From: an uncultured Synechococcaceae cyanobacterium
GTDB lineage: Bacteria > Cyanobacteriota > Cyanobacteriia > PCC-6307 > Cyanobiaceae
DNA: 40,573 nt
Reading direction: 5' to 3'
NCBI GenBank assembly: GCA_902538695.1
Contig: CACBGC010000001.1
Location: 1-40,573, forward strand
This document shows positions 24,874 to 32,923 of the stretch, one piece after another. Numbering within the stretch: position 1 is the stretch's first letter; each line of letters opens with the position of its first letter. The position numbers were made by a program, and so were the translations under genes. The notes under the pieces were generated by a model that saw only the letters and a program-made list of their open reading frames with translations, made no database searches and was not told where the DNA came from.

Positions 24874-26280
24874 TTGAGTCAAGATACCCTATTTGATAAA
24901 GTTTGGGATTTACATAAGGTTTCAAGTCTTCCTGGAGGATCTGATCAAATATTTATTGGTCTTCACCTTATCCATGAAGTGACGAGTCCTCAAGCATTTG
25001 GTGCTTTAAAGGACAAAAAATTAAAAGTAAAATTCCCTGATAGAACTGTTGCTACTGTTGATCATATTGTGCCAACAGATAATCAGAGCAGGCCTTTCAA
25101 AGATAATCTCGCTGAACAGATGATTGAAACACTTGAGAAAAATTGCTTAGAACATAAAATAAGATTTTTTAATATTGGTAGTGGTAATCAAGGAATAGTT
25201 CATGTAGTAGCACCGGAATTAGGCCTAACTCAGCCAGGAATGACAATCGCTTGCGGAGATTCTCATACTTCAACTCATGGAGCTTTTGGGTCAATTGCTT
25301 TTGGTATAGGTACCAGTCAAGTAAGAGATGTTCTTGCTACCCAAACCTTAGCTATGAACAAATTGAAAGTAAGGCAGATTTGGTGTGACAATAAATTATC
25401 TAAGGGTGTTTATGCAAAGGATTTAGTTCTTCATATAATTAATAAACTTGGTGTAAAGGCAGGAGTAGGTTTTGCATATGAATTCGCAGGACCTGCGATA
25501 CATGAATTATCAATGGAAGAAAGGATGACGATATGCAATATGTCTATTGAAGGAGGAGCAAGATGCGGCTACATCAACCCTGATGAAAAGACCTTTAGTT
25601 ACATTAAAAATAAATTATATGCCCCAAAAAATGAGCATTGGGATAGAGCTCTCAGATGGTGGGAATCATTAAAAAGCGATGAAAATTCAATTTATGATGA
25701 CGTAATTAAATTAGATGCTTCTAAGGTAGAACCAACCGTAACCTGGGGGATTACTCCCGGCCAAAGTATAAGCATTAATCAACAAATCCCTCTTTTAGAT
25801 GACTTATCCCCAAATGATAAATTAGTTGCAGAAGAGGCTTATGAATATATGAGTTTCAAGCCTGGACAATTAATAAAGGATACTCCTATAGACGTTTGTT
25901 TCATAGGTAGTTGCACAAATGGAAGAATCAGTGACTTAAGAGTTGCAGCTAAAGTATTAAAAGGCAAAAAAGTATCCAAGAATGTCAAAGCATTTGCAGT
26001 TCCAGGTTCAGAAAAAGTAGCTACTGAAGCAAAACAAGAAGGTCTTGATCAGATATTTAAGGATTCTGGATTTCAATGGAGAGAGCCTGGCTGCTCAATG
26101 TGTTTAGCAATGAATTCAGATAAGCTAATAGGTAATCAAGTTAGTGCCAGTTCTAGTAATAGAAATTTCAAGGGTCGGCAAGGATCTCCCAGTGGAAGAA
26201 CATTGCTCATGAGTCCAGCAATGGTTGCTGCTGCTGCAATTAATGGCAAAGTCAGTGACGTTAGAGAATTTATCAACTGA
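24874..26280 (+). CDS. leuC: 3-isopropylmalate dehydratase large subunit
   Basis: Aconitase-family subunit carrying the [4Fe-4S] cluster; with LeuD it isomerises 2- to 3-isopropylmalate in leucine synthesis. 468 residues, TTG start: an in-frame stop lies just upstream, and the N-terminus LFDKVWDLHKV fits the family. Cluster cysteines are C347 (FIGSCTNGRISDL), C407 and C410 (GCSMCLAMN). Other motifs: VDHIVPT, IACGDSHTSTHGAFG, GIGTSQVRDVLATQ and NRNFKGRQGSPSGRT. Its stop overlaps the leuD start by one base (TGATG), so both subunits should be made in step. Confidence 0.97.
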   Translation: MSQDTLFDKVWDLHKVSSLPGGSDQIFIGLHLIHEVTSPQAFGALKDKKLKVKFPDRTVATVDHIVPTDNQSRPFKDNLAEQMIETLEKNCLEHKIRFFNIGSGNQGIVHVVAPELGLTQPGMTIACGDSHTSTHGAFGSIAFGIGTSQVRDVLATQTLAMNKLKVRQIWCDNKLSKGVYAKDLVLHIINKLGVKAGVGFAYEFAGPAIHELSMEERMTICNMSIEGGARCGYINPDEKTFSYIKNKLYAPKNEHWDRALRWWESLKSDENSIYDDVIKLDASKVEPTVTWGITPGQSISINQQIPLLDDLSPNDKLVAEEAYEYMSFKPGQLIKDTPIDVCFIGSCTNGRISDLRVAAKVLKGKKVSKNVKAFAVPGSEKVATEAKQEGLDQIFKDSGFQWREPGCSMCLAMNSDKLIGNQVSASSSNRNFKGRQGSPSGRTLLMSPAMVAAAAINGKVSDVREFIN

Positions 26281-26903
26281 TGAAATCAGAGTTTACCCCG
26301 CCAATTGGAAAAATTTCAAATATTAACGGGCAATGTATCTCATTGATTGGAAATGATATTGATACAGATCGAATAATTCCAGCTCGTTTTTTGAAGTGTG
26401 TTAACTTTGATTCATTGGGTCAATCTGTTTTTGAAGATGATAGAAAAACTTTAAAAGGAAGGCATCCTTTTGATCTTGAGGAAAACAAAAATTCCTCGAT
26501 ACTAATTGTTAATAGCAATTTTGGATGTGGTTCCAGCAGAGAACATGCCCCCCAAGCGCTCATAAGATGGGGTATAAAAGCAATTATAGGAGAAAGTTTC
26601 GCCGATATTTTTTACAGTAACTGTATTGCAATCGGAATTCCCTGTTTTACGCTACCTAAAAAATCCATAGAAGAAATACAAAACTATTGCGATAATAAAT
26701 TTTTATTTTTAGAAATTGACCTGAAAAAATCCTTCGCAAAATCAAAAGATTTAAATTTAAATCTTGAGATTAAGGAAAGCTCAAGAAAAATGTTTTTATC
26801 AGGAGAATGGGATGCCACTTCAACACTACTTGACAATGAAAAACTAATAGAAAATAAATTTAACCAATTACCTTATATAAAATTTCATTCTCATTACTCT
26901 TAG
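26280..26903 (+). CDS. leuD: 3-isopropylmalate dehydratase small subunit
   Basis: The swivelling aconitase domain that partners LeuC. 207 residues with GNDIDTDRIIPARFLK near the N-terminus (metal and substrate loop), the signature NSNFGCGSSREHAPQAL and SFADIFYSNCIAIGIP. Its ATG uses the last base of the leuC stop, a translational-coupling arrangement. It ends directly against the convergent DUF3769 gene without a spacer, so transcripts from both sides must overlap there or stop within coding sequence. Confidence 0.96.
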   Translation: MKSEFTPPIGKISNINGQCISLIGNDIDTDRIIPARFLKCVNFDSLGQSVFEDDRKTLKGRHPFDLEENKNSSILIVNSNFGCGSSREHAPQALIRWGIKAIIGESFADIFYSNCIAIGIPCFTLPKKSIEEIQNYCDNKFLFLEIDLKKSFAKSKDLNLNLEIKESSRKMFLSGEWDATSTLLDNEKLIENKFNQLPYIKFHSHYS

Positions 26904-28892
26904 CTATCTAAATCCAAATAACTTGAAAGAGATTCCCCCTGCTTGATTATGAGGTTGATAAAAAATACCAAATTCATAGGATCTTTTTTTCCAATTTAAA
27001 GAAATTTTAGAATTTATAAATTCACCATAATCATCTGAATCGTTTGTTAAATTTAAAGTCCCAATACTCTTAAGAACAACTGGTCCAAATAATTGCTGAT
27101 CAAAAGAAATATTTAGGGTGAAGTTATCATAATTTTGGTCAAATTTAAATACACTTTCTCCACTATTAAATTTATAAAAAGGGAAGAGACTTATACGAGT
27201 ATAGTCAAAAGTTTTATTTTTAAAATTACCAAATATCAGTTCTGGGCCTATTCCTAAACCTAAATATTCTTGATGATCTCCATTTTCATAGAAAGAATAT
27301 GATGCTTTTAATTTTGTATTAAGACTTAAGCCTTTAGTGATTGGTTCAGGAACATACTTGTAGGAAATATCAATAGATTTTTTTTCAGGATTTAAAATTT
27401 TAATTGGGAATTTCTGATCAAGAGAATAAAACAAATTCCCTTTTATGTTAGTTACCAGATTTTTACTGTTTAAAGCCTCTGCTGTTAAATTAGCGAGCCC
27501 AAAAGATAAAACTTCTTTCTTTTTAATACCATCAACAATCCAATTATTTTCTTTTTGTAATTTTGAACCATAACCTGAGTAAATTTCTGCTTCACCCAAG
27601 GAACCATTCCAGACCCTCTCTCTATAAATTCCGTAAAAACTTTTTTCCCATTTTGAATCTAATAAATCAATTTCTTTACTCAATTCAGTTTTAAATCTAA
27701 ATGCATCTGAAAATTTATAAAAATCAAGCGTATTTAAATTCTTATCTATTCTTAAATCCCAGGTATTTATTTTGCCTTTTATCATGGACTTTAGAGCAAA
27801 GTAATCTTCAAAACTTGTATTCCTCTTAACCTTATTTGAAGTTATTGATTCGTCCTTATTAACAAAACTTTTTGTATATCCTTTAAGTGAGCGTTGAATT
27901 AAGAATTGCGGCTCTAAATCTAGAATGAAATTATTAAATATCTCTATAGAGTTAAATTTCCTGCCAATAAAATACCCATCTTTATCTAAATTTTCATATC
28001 CTAAATTCCATCTATTATCAAATTGAGAATTATTAAAGTTAAAAGCTCTATCACCTAACCAAAAAGGGATCGATACTTTCTCATCAATTATTAGATAATT
28101 TAATGAGGACTTAAATCTTAATTTTTCATCTCGAGGATAAACCTCTAATGAATTAATTGCTAATTTTACTTGCTTTGATTCTAGTAAATCATTACTAAAC
28201 AAAGCCTTCTTACTTTTCCATTTTTCTCCATCTATAGTCATTTTATCTGTGTAAAACAACCAATTCTCAACCTTATTAGGGGTATATAAAACTTCCTTTT
28301 TGTTAATTTCAAGTAAACTTTCTATCTTATTAATATCTGACAAGCTGAAATTTGAAGATAAGTCATCCATCAAAGTATTGGTATTAATAGATCCCTTAAC
28401 ATCTAATAAATAGCCTTTTTCGCTTTTAAAACTGTACTCTAGTTGTGAAACTTTGAAGAATTGATCCCCTAATTCCAAAGATATATTTCCTTTAGCACTA
28501 ATTTTTTTATTTAACTTATCGTAAATTAAAGTATCTGCTTTAAGCAGTTTGCCCCTATAAGAAACGTTTACATTACCCTCTGCATAAATAACATCATTTA
28601 TTTGAGACTGTTTATCAGATTGGATTATTAACTCTTGTTGCTTTTCAGCTTTAGCAACTAAAAATAAATTAAGATCTTTCTGCAATAAATTCAAATAGGA
28701 AGTATTATCATCAAAAATTTTTGAAGAAATTGGTAGAAACTCTTCACTAATGTTTTTTGTCCGAATTAAATTTAAATGTTGAGTATTGTTATTTTCATTA
28801 ATTTTTTTATATTCAGCTGATTTTGACGGCTGTAGGAAATTAATAAAAAGACAAGAAAAAAATATTACTTTTTTTGAAATTCCAGAAAACAA
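26904..28892 (-). CDS. DUF3769 / LptD(OstA)-like outer-membrane protein
   Basis: A 662-residue exported protein. The N-terminus has a signal-peptide-like stretch (VIFFSCLFINFLQPSKSAEY). Residues about 100-170 form an OstA/LptA-like beta-jellyroll repeat (VIYAEGNVNVSYRGKLLKADTLIY, KISAKGNISLELGD). The rest consists of alternating aromatic/polar beta strands expected for an outer-membrane barrel, ending in an aromatic-rich FGIFYQPHNQ...FKLFGFR. This fits the cyanobacterial DUF3769 family, likely a divergent LptD that inserts lipopolysaccharide or another lipid in the outer membrane. The function is inferred from fold and topology. It lies 21 bases downstream of psbI on the same strand. Confidence 0.75.
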   Translation of the reverse strand: MFSGISKKVIFFSCLFINFLQPSKSAEYKKINENNNTQHLNLIRTKNISEEFLPISSKIFDDNTSYLNLLQKDLNLFLVAKAEKQQELIIQSDKQSQINDVIYAEGNVNVSYRGKLLKADTLIYDKLNKKISAKGNISLELGDQFFKVSQLEYSFKSEKGYLLDVKGSINTNTLMDDLSSNFSLSDINKIESLLEINKKEVLYTPNKVENWLFYTDKMTIDGEKWKSKKALFSNDLLESKQVKLAINSLEVYPRDEKLRFKSSLNYLIIDEKVSIPFWLGDRAFNFNNSQFDNRWNLGYENLDKDGYFIGRKFNSIEIFNNFILDLEPQFLIQRSLKGYTKSFVNKDESITSNKVKRNTSFEDYFALKSMIKGKINTWDLRIDKNLNTLDFYKFSDAFRFKTELSKEIDLLDSKWEKSFYGIYRERVWNGSLGEAEIYSGYGSKLQKENNWIVDGIKKKEVLSFGLANLTAEALNSKNLVTNIKGNLFYSLDQKFPIKILNPEKKSIDISYKYVPEPITKGLSLNTKLKASYSFYENGDHQEYLGLGIGPELIFGNFKNKTFDYTRISLFPFYKFNSGESVFKFDQNYDNFTLNISFDQQLFGPVVLKSIGTLNLTNDSDDYGEFINSKISLNWKKRSYEFGIFYQPHNQAGGISFKLFGFR

Positions 28893-28913
28893 TTTGAAAA
28901 TTTTATAAAGAGA

Positions 28914-29042
28914 TTAATCTTGAGGACTTTCTAGGTCTTTTCTGTTTGGTGTTCTTGTTGGGTCACTTGCTAAAAATCCGAAAAGAAATATTCCGACGAA
29001 GAAAAAGACGATAGTGTAAACAGAAATTTTTAAGGCAAGCAT
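28914..29042 (-). CDS. psbI: Photosystem II reaction centre protein PsbI
   Basis: A 42-residue thylakoid protein of the PSII reaction centre, next to D1, that helps assemble and stabilise the dimer. Read directly on the reverse strand: [19 protein letters not shown] forms the single N-terminal helix, followed by [17 protein letters not shown], the nearly invariant stromal segment, and a short acidic tail. The ATG start is certain from family identity. It is the first of a psbI-DUF3769 pair on the reverse strand and lies about 100 bases downstream of psbN. Confidence 0.96.
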
Positions 29043-29149
29043 GGAATTACTAGTGCTGACAGATTTATATCCTATTAAATTTATAATTAAACTATGATTA
29101 ATTGTTTACTTTTTGTATTTTTAGAAAATTTTGAAATACTTTTTGGAGA

Positions 29150-29302
29150 TTAATCGTCATGGTCATCCCAAGGATCAGTAAGCTTTGCAGCTTTGGGTCC
29201 AAATGCAGTCCAAAGACCAAAACCGGTTAAAGCTAGAAGTAATGCCAGAATTGTAACTGCTATGGAAACTGCAGGATCTGGAGCAGATGATAAAGTTTGC
29301 AT
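29150..29302 (-). CDS. psbN: Photosystem II assembly protein PsbN
   Basis: A 50-residue bitopic thylakoid protein needed for assembly and repair of PSII reaction centres rather than being a stable subunit. Read directly on the reverse strand: a short lumen- or stroma-side N-terminus (MQTLSSAPDP), one helix (AVSIAVTILALLLALTGFGL) and the highly conserved tail ending KLTDPWDDHDD. It is divergent from psbH with 78 bases between the starts, the arrangement usual in cyanobacteria and chloroplasts, where psbN lies opposite psbH. Confidence 0.96.
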   Translation of the reverse strand: MQTLSSAPDPAVSIAVTILALLLALTGFGLWTAFGPKAAKLTDPWDDHDD

Positions 29303-29330
29303 CAATTTTGCTAAGTTTGTAAACAATTTA

Positions 29331-29348
29331 TGTATAAGTTCTTATACA
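29331..29348. promoter_or_regulatory. 18-bp perfect palindrome between psbN and psbH
   Basis: TGTATAAG-TT-CTTATACA is a perfect 8-2-8 inverted repeat in the 78-base divergent spacer. It sits 28 bases from the psbN start and 32 bases from the psbH start, where an operator or overlapping -10 elements (TATACA/TATAAG) would lie. It does not match GTA-N8-TAC (spacing is N10). Confidence 0.4.
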
Positions 29349-29380
29349 ATAGCGAAATAATATTCGATTTAGTGATTCAA

Positions 29381-29581
29381 ATGGGTCAAAAAACAGCCTT
29401 AGGCAGTCTTCTAAAAGCAATTGGCAATTCAGGTCAAGGAAAAGTAGTACCTGGGTGGGGAGCAGTTCCTGTGATGACTGTCATAGGTCTTCTGCTACTT
29501 GTTTTTTTAGTTATTCTTTTACAAATTTACAACCAATCCCTACTACTACAGGGTTTCTCAGTAGATTGGAACGGAAACTAA
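29381..29581 (+). CDS. psbH: Photosystem II phosphoprotein-family subunit PsbH
   Basis: A 66-residue single-helix PSII subunit near CP47, involved in electron flow on the acceptor side and in assembly. [27 protein letters not shown] leads into one transmembrane helix ([21 protein letters not shown]), then [13 protein letters not shown]. The frame is open upstream to an earlier TTG/ATG-like codon, but homologs begin at this ATG (29381). The phosphorylatable N-terminal extension of plant PsbH is absent, as usual in cyanobacteria. A hairpin terminator follows the stop. Confidence 0.96.
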
Positions 29582-29597
29582 TTTCGGCAATTTTCTT

Positions 29598-29640
29598 AAA
29601 AAGTTATTTAGTTCACATAATTATTCCTAAATAACTTTTT
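29598..29640 (+). terminator. Terminator hairpin after psbH
   Basis: AAAAAGTTATTTAG (29598-29611) pairs perfectly with CTAAATAACTTTTT (29627-29640) around a 15-base loop. The 3' arm runs into a T tract, so the hairpin works as a rho-independent terminator for psbH. The A/T flanks also allow function on the opposite strand. Confidence 0.65.
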
Positions 29641-29664
29641 TAAAATTTTATTTTTATTAATTAG

Positions 29665-29693
29665 TTATAGTTTTATATATATATATTTATAAT
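29665..29693 (+). promoter_or_regulatory. Possible promoter of pth
   Basis: A consensus -10 TATAAT at 29688-29693, with a weak TTATAG 17 bases upstream and an alternating TA tract (29674-29686) in the spacer, lies 30 bases before the pth ATG and after the psbH terminator. The region is so AT-rich that this is only moderately supported. Confidence 0.4.
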
Positions 29694-29723
29694 TCTCAAT
29701 AAAGTGAGATTTAGAAATAAACC

Positions 29724-30326
29724 ATGAAAGAAATATTTTTAATTGGACTAGGAAACCCAGGTAAAAAATATTCAAAAAGTAGACATAATATTGGCTTTTT
29801 ACTGCTTGAAAATTTTTCGAGAAAAAATAATTCAAACTTCTTATTAAAAGATAAGCTTAAAAGTTCCTGCTCAGAATTTCAAATTAATGATTCTACTTTT
29901 AGATTATTTTTACCAAATACATTTATGAATAACAGTGGTGATGCTGTCCGAGCAATAGTTGATTGGTACAAAATCAATTTAGATCAGATTTTAATAATAG
30001 TCGATGATAAAGATCTTCCCCTTGGTAAAATAAGATTTAGGAGAAAAGGCAGCTCAGGGGGACATAACGGGCTTAAAAGCATCATAGAACAATTACAGAC
30101 ACAAAACTTTAAGAGAATAAGAATCGGTATTGGATCACCCCCTCTAATTAAGGGAAAAGATAATTTCAATATCATTTCTCATGTATTAGGAAATATTTCT
30201 CTAGAAGAAAAATCTGTATTGGATAAAGTGTATAAGAGAGTAATAGAATCCCTAGAACAACTAAATACTAAAAAAGAAGAATATATAATTAATGAATTAA
30301 ATTCTTTTGACAAAGACCAACCTTAA
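29724..30326 (+). CDS. pth: Peptidyl-tRNA hydrolase
   Basis: Releases peptides from prematurely dropped peptidyl-tRNA so the tRNA can be reused. 200 residues with the Pth signatures: IGLGNPGKKYSKSRHNIGF containing catalytic His21, PNTFMNNSG, the acidic VDDKDLPLGKIR (Asp near 95) and GSSGGHNGLKSI. The ATG start agrees with the family. The DUF3146 gene follows three bases after the stop and is likely co-transcribed. Confidence 0.95.
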   Translation: MKEIFLIGLGNPGKKYSKSRHNIGFLLLENFSRKNNSNFLLKDKLKSSCSEFQINDSTFRLFLPNTFMNNSGDAVRAIVDWYKINLDQILIIVDDKDLPLGKIRFRRKGSSGGHNGLKSIIEQLQTQNFKRIRIGIGSPPLIKGKDNFNIISHVLGNISLEEKSVLDKVYKRVIESLEQLNTKKEEYIINELNSFDKDQP

Positions 30327-30329
30327 AAT

Positions 30330-30587
30330 ATGCGTTCAAAACCTGAAACGATTGCCAATGTAAGTGTTAAGGAATATTCCTTCTCAAAAAAGCAAATTCA
30401 GGGGGTTGTGGAAGCCAGTCAATTTAAATGGACTTTTACATGGTCCTTTCATAAAGGTTTATTAACGGTAAATCCACCTTTGGGAAGAGCATTAATTGAA
30501 GATGCCTTATTGAGATTTTTATTAAAAAAAGATTATGAATTAGAAGCAGGGAATGAATATAAATTCACTATTTCAGCCAAGTTTTAA
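30330..30587 (+). CDS. DUF3146 family protein (cyanobacterial, unknown function)
   Basis: An 85-residue soluble protein matching the cyanobacterial DUF3146 pattern: a beta-rich first half (GVVEASQFKWTFTWSFHKGLLTV), then PPLGRALIEDALLRFLLKKDYELEAG and a final beta strand YKFTISAKF. No catalytic motif is evident. It follows pth by three bases and overlaps the 3' end of the convergent RuvC-fold gene by 20 bases, so its last seven codons are coding on both strands. Confidence 0.78.
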   Translation: MRSKPETIANVSVKEYSFSKKQIQGVVEASQFKWTFTWSFHKGLLTVNPPLGRALIEDALLRFLLKKDYELEAGNEYKFTISAKF

Positions 30588-31005
30588 AATCTATATTTTG
30601 ATTCAAAGTAAACTTAATTTTGCAATAATCTTCTAAAATTATCAAAGCTGATATTGCATCAAGGTTTTTATTAAGAAGAAAAACCTCTCTAGGTATTAAA
30701 AACTTCAGACCACTTATTGGAAAAAGTTCGAAATATCTTGCTTTAGCCCTGTAGGTAGTATTTTTTTCCTCAAAAGTTATTATTTCTTTTTTAAAAAAAT
30801 GAAGCTTTTCCCTGATATCTCTACTGGTGGTTCCATTGCCAATAATAATTTGTGATATGTCCTCAGCGGTAATTAAATTTCTGACATAATTCTCAAGTAA
30901 TTCACTTTTAACAATGCTTGCTTCATAAACTTTTTTTTCGCTAATTTCAGCTAAGACCAAGCCACATTTACTTTTTCCGGGATCAATAGTTATTAATCTA
31001 GGCAT
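30568..31005 (-). CDS. RuvC/YqgF-fold (RNase H-like) putative nuclease
   Basis: About 145 residues. The N-terminal strand LITIDPGKSKCGLVLAE carries the first catalytic Asp of the RuvC/YqgF fold. ITFEEKNTTYRAKARYF supplies a candidate Glu, and LDAISALIILEDY a final Asp in the expected helix. It is more divergent than the usual YqgF (pre-16S rRNA nuclease), so it may be a paralog with a different substrate. The longer frame starts at a TTG (31017); the ATG at 31005 is preferred because it begins two bases after the upstream DUF3084 stop and gives the family N-terminus MPRLITIDPG. It overlaps DUF3146 by 20 bases at its 3' end. Confidence 0.72.
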   Translation of the reverse strand: MPRLITIDPGKSKCGLVLAEISEKKVYEASIVKSELLENYVRNLITAEDISQIIIGNGTTSRDIREKLHFFKKEIITFEEKNTTYRAKARYFELFPISGLKFLIPREVFLLNKNLDAISALIILEDYCKIKFTLNQNIDFKTWLK

Positions 31006-31006
31006 T

Positions 31007-31969
31007 TTAAGATGCAACTTTTAAAATATTTATTTCAACTACTATTGGTTCTGCAGTTTTACTATCTCTCAAAGATACTACTTCTAACTTGAATTTGATA
31101 TTTTTATTTACTTGAAGAAAGTCTCTAATATTTTTTACAAAATTTCCATTTGTATTAATTTCACTTACTAGTGAACCTTTTGACTTAATTGCATCCCTTG
31201 TTTCTCTAAGCAAAGATTTAATTTTCAAATTTATTGATTTAAGATTTAAATCACTTTCTCCAAGAATTGAACTCGTAATAATATCCCCTTTTTTGACTAT
31301 AAATTTATTATCTAATAAATCAGGAGATACAAAAACATAATTATCCCCTTTTAAAACATTTGTTGCTGATTTGATTAATAAAATCTTCTTACCACCTTTA
31401 GCAGCTGTAGCCTCAATTTTTGAGATATCGCTAGGTCTCCACAAGAGAATATTTTTTGCTTCTTTATTATTTGGGATAACAATTTTCCTAACAAATTTAT
31501 CAGCTTCATTAAAAATTTTTGTTAAATTTAGTTTATTTGAGCTAGAATTTATCTCGGCAATAAATAAAGTTTGTCCTCTTTTTATAACAATATTTCCTCT
31601 CCTAAATTCTTTAATATTATTTTTTAAGAGATTTAACTCCTTTTCTTTTTGTATAATTTTACCTTCAAGTTTCTTTCGTTCTTCCTGTAGAGGAACTAAA
31701 GCCTTTTTACTATCATCTAAAGTTTTTTGCAAAAAAGGAATATCAACAAAAAGTCTTTGTCTGAATTCTTCACTTACTAAAATTAATAACCCTATTGATA
31801 TTGAACTAATAAACCCACCAGTGATTATGGTTATTATAGTTGCTGTTTTTTTCGGCCTTAATTTTAAGATACTAAATCTTGCTTTACCAATCTTAGTTCC
31901 AAGAATATCCCCAAATGGTGCAATTAACCCTCCAAGTAATATTAAAAAAACAATTAAAATCCAAGCCAC
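31007..31969 (-). CDS. DUF3084 family membrane-anchored coiled-coil protein
   Basis: A 320-residue protein typical of the cyanobacterial DUF3084 family. Two N-terminal helices (about 2-20, WILIVFLILLGGLIAPFG, and 43-66, ATIITIITGGFISSISIGLL) flank the conserved GTKIGKARFSILKLRPKKTA loop. A coiled coil follows (about 80-125, SKKALVPLQEERKKLEGK...EKELNLLKNN), then a mixed soluble domain. It has features of a membrane-tethered scaffold; no enzymatic motif is seen. It lies downstream of ntcA on the same strand (39-base gap) and directly upstream of the RuvC-fold gene. Function unknown. Confidence 0.82.
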   Translation of the reverse strand: MAWILIVFLILLGGLIAPFGDILGTKIGKARFSILKLRPKKTATIITIITGGFISSISIGLLILVSEEFRQRLFVDIPFLQKTLDDSKKALVPLQEERKKLEGKIIQKEKELNLLKNNIKEFRRGNIVIKRGQTLFIAEINSSSNKLNLTKIFNEADKFVRKIVIPNNKEAKNILLWRPSDISKIEATAAKGGKKILLIKSATNVLKGDNYVFVSPDLLDNKFIVKKGDIITSSILGESDLNLKSINLKIKSLLRETRDAIKSKGSLVSEINTNGNFVKNIRDFLQVNKNIKFKLEVVSLRDSKTAEPIVVEINILKVAS

Positions 31970-32008
31970 ACTTTTCCATACACTTAGTACATCATAATTT
32001 ATGATGAA

Positions 32009-32743
32009 TCAATTAAATCTTTTTGCAAGAGCAATTGGATCGAACACTGTGATCTTTTTTCTCTCAATATTAAGAAGCCCTGAATCCTTTAAATCTCCCA
32101 ATAATCTTGTAATGGTTACTCTTGTAGAACCAATAGCTTCAGCAATTGCCTGGTGAGAAAGCCTTAGGTCTATTGTAATACCTTTTTCACCTGCAACTCC
32201 AAAGTCCCTACAAAGAACCATTAAAAAACTCACCAAACGAGAAGACATATCTCTATGTGTAAGAGTTTCTATCATTGTTTCAGTTTGCAGGATCCTACTT
32301 GAAAGACCCTGTAAAAGTAATAGTCCGACTGACGCATCTTCCTCGATAGCTCTTAAAACAGAATTTGCAGGTGCGGTTATCATTTCAACTCTTGTGAATG
32401 CTATGGCATGATAAAAACGATCAGATCTATGACCTGTTAAAAGAGATAAAACACCAAAGAGACTATTCTCTCTTAGGAGAGCAACAGTTATTTCTTCACC
32501 TGACTCATAAACTCTTGATAGTCTTACTGCTCCTCTTCTTATAAGATATACCCTCTCAGCAGGGTCTCCAGGGAAAAATATTGTTTTTGATCGCTCAACC
32601 ATTTCTGTGCTTGCACCATCAAGACCTTTAATAACTTCCATTAAAGTTCTATTGATTGGAAAACGTTCTCCAACAGAGTTAATTTTACTTTGTCCGGACT
32701 GTGGCGAACTAAAGCGGTTGAATCCTCGTGAAGCAGGTATCAT
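32009..32743 (-). CDS. ntcA: Global nitrogen regulator NtcA (CRP/FNR family)
   Basis: Transcription factor that senses 2-oxoglutarate (with PipX) and activates nitrogen-assimilation genes such as amt1 and glnA. An N-terminal cyclic-nucleotide-like beta barrel (IFFPGDPAERVYLIRRGAVRLSRV, ENSLFGVLSLLTG) is followed by the dimer helix and a C-terminal helix-turn-helix, LSHQAIAEAIGSTRVTITRL (about 196-215), the NtcA-specific recognition region. Two ATGs are possible, at 32749 and 32743. The second is preferred because AGGA lies at proper spacing before it and the predicted transcript start (near 32757) leaves only eight bases before the first. It is divergent from a cobO-like gene. Confidence 0.96.
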   Translation of the reverse strand: MIPASRGFNRFSSPQSGQSKINSVGERFPINRTLMEVIKGLDGASTEMVERSKTIFFPGDPAERVYLIRRGAVRLSRVYESGEEITVALLRENSLFGVLSLLTGHRSDRFYHAIAFTRVEMITAPANSVLRAIEEDASVGLLLLQGLSSRILQTETMIETLTHRDMSSRLVSFLMVLCRDFGVAGEKGITIDLRLSHQAIAEAIGSTRVTITRLLGDLKDSGLLNIERKKITVFDPIALAKRFN

Positions 32744-32763
32744 AGACATCCTAACTATTAAAA

Positions 32764-32805
32764 AATTTAAGGAGACACCATGAAATATCTTGTATCAACA
32801 GTAAC
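32764..32805 (-). promoter_or_regulatory. Probable autoregulatory NtcA promoter of ntcA
   Basis: On the reverse strand GTTACTGTTGATAC (32805-32792) matches GTA-N8-TAC in five of six fixed positions, and TAAATT (32769-32764) follows 22 bases later. This is the same hexamer and nearly the same spacing as the amt1 promoter. The predicted start is near 32757. NtcA autoregulation is established in other cyanobacteria. Confidence 0.65.
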
Positions 32806-32890
32806 ATTTTTCAATTCTTATTAGTTTATCGTTAGCTGTCTTCAGTCAGCTTCAACTTTCTTAACCCTTTTTTAAGTAAAATTACACTAT

Positions 32891-32923
32891 ATGCAGTGTC
32901 AATATATTCTAATTATACTGCAT
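32891..32923. repeat. Inverted repeat upstream of the cobO-like gene
   Basis: ATGCAGT (32891-32897) and ACTGCAT (32917-32923) form a 7-bp perfect inverted repeat with a 19-base spacer, ending 18 bases before the start codon. The two half-sites face each other one to two helical turns apart, as expected for a dimeric operator or a weak leader stem. No known regulator consensus is recognised. Confidence 0.35.

Noticed and set aside
29674..29686. Alternating TA tract as a functional repeat
   Set aside because: Only 13 bases long and in a very AT-rich spacer; it is more simply part of the pth promoter spacer or random.
31371..31997. A 208-codon hydrophobic open frame on the forward strand
   Set aside because: It is the antisense of DUF3084, which has clear family features; hydrophobic shadow frames are common opposite Lys/Glu/Asn-rich genes in AT-rich DNA.
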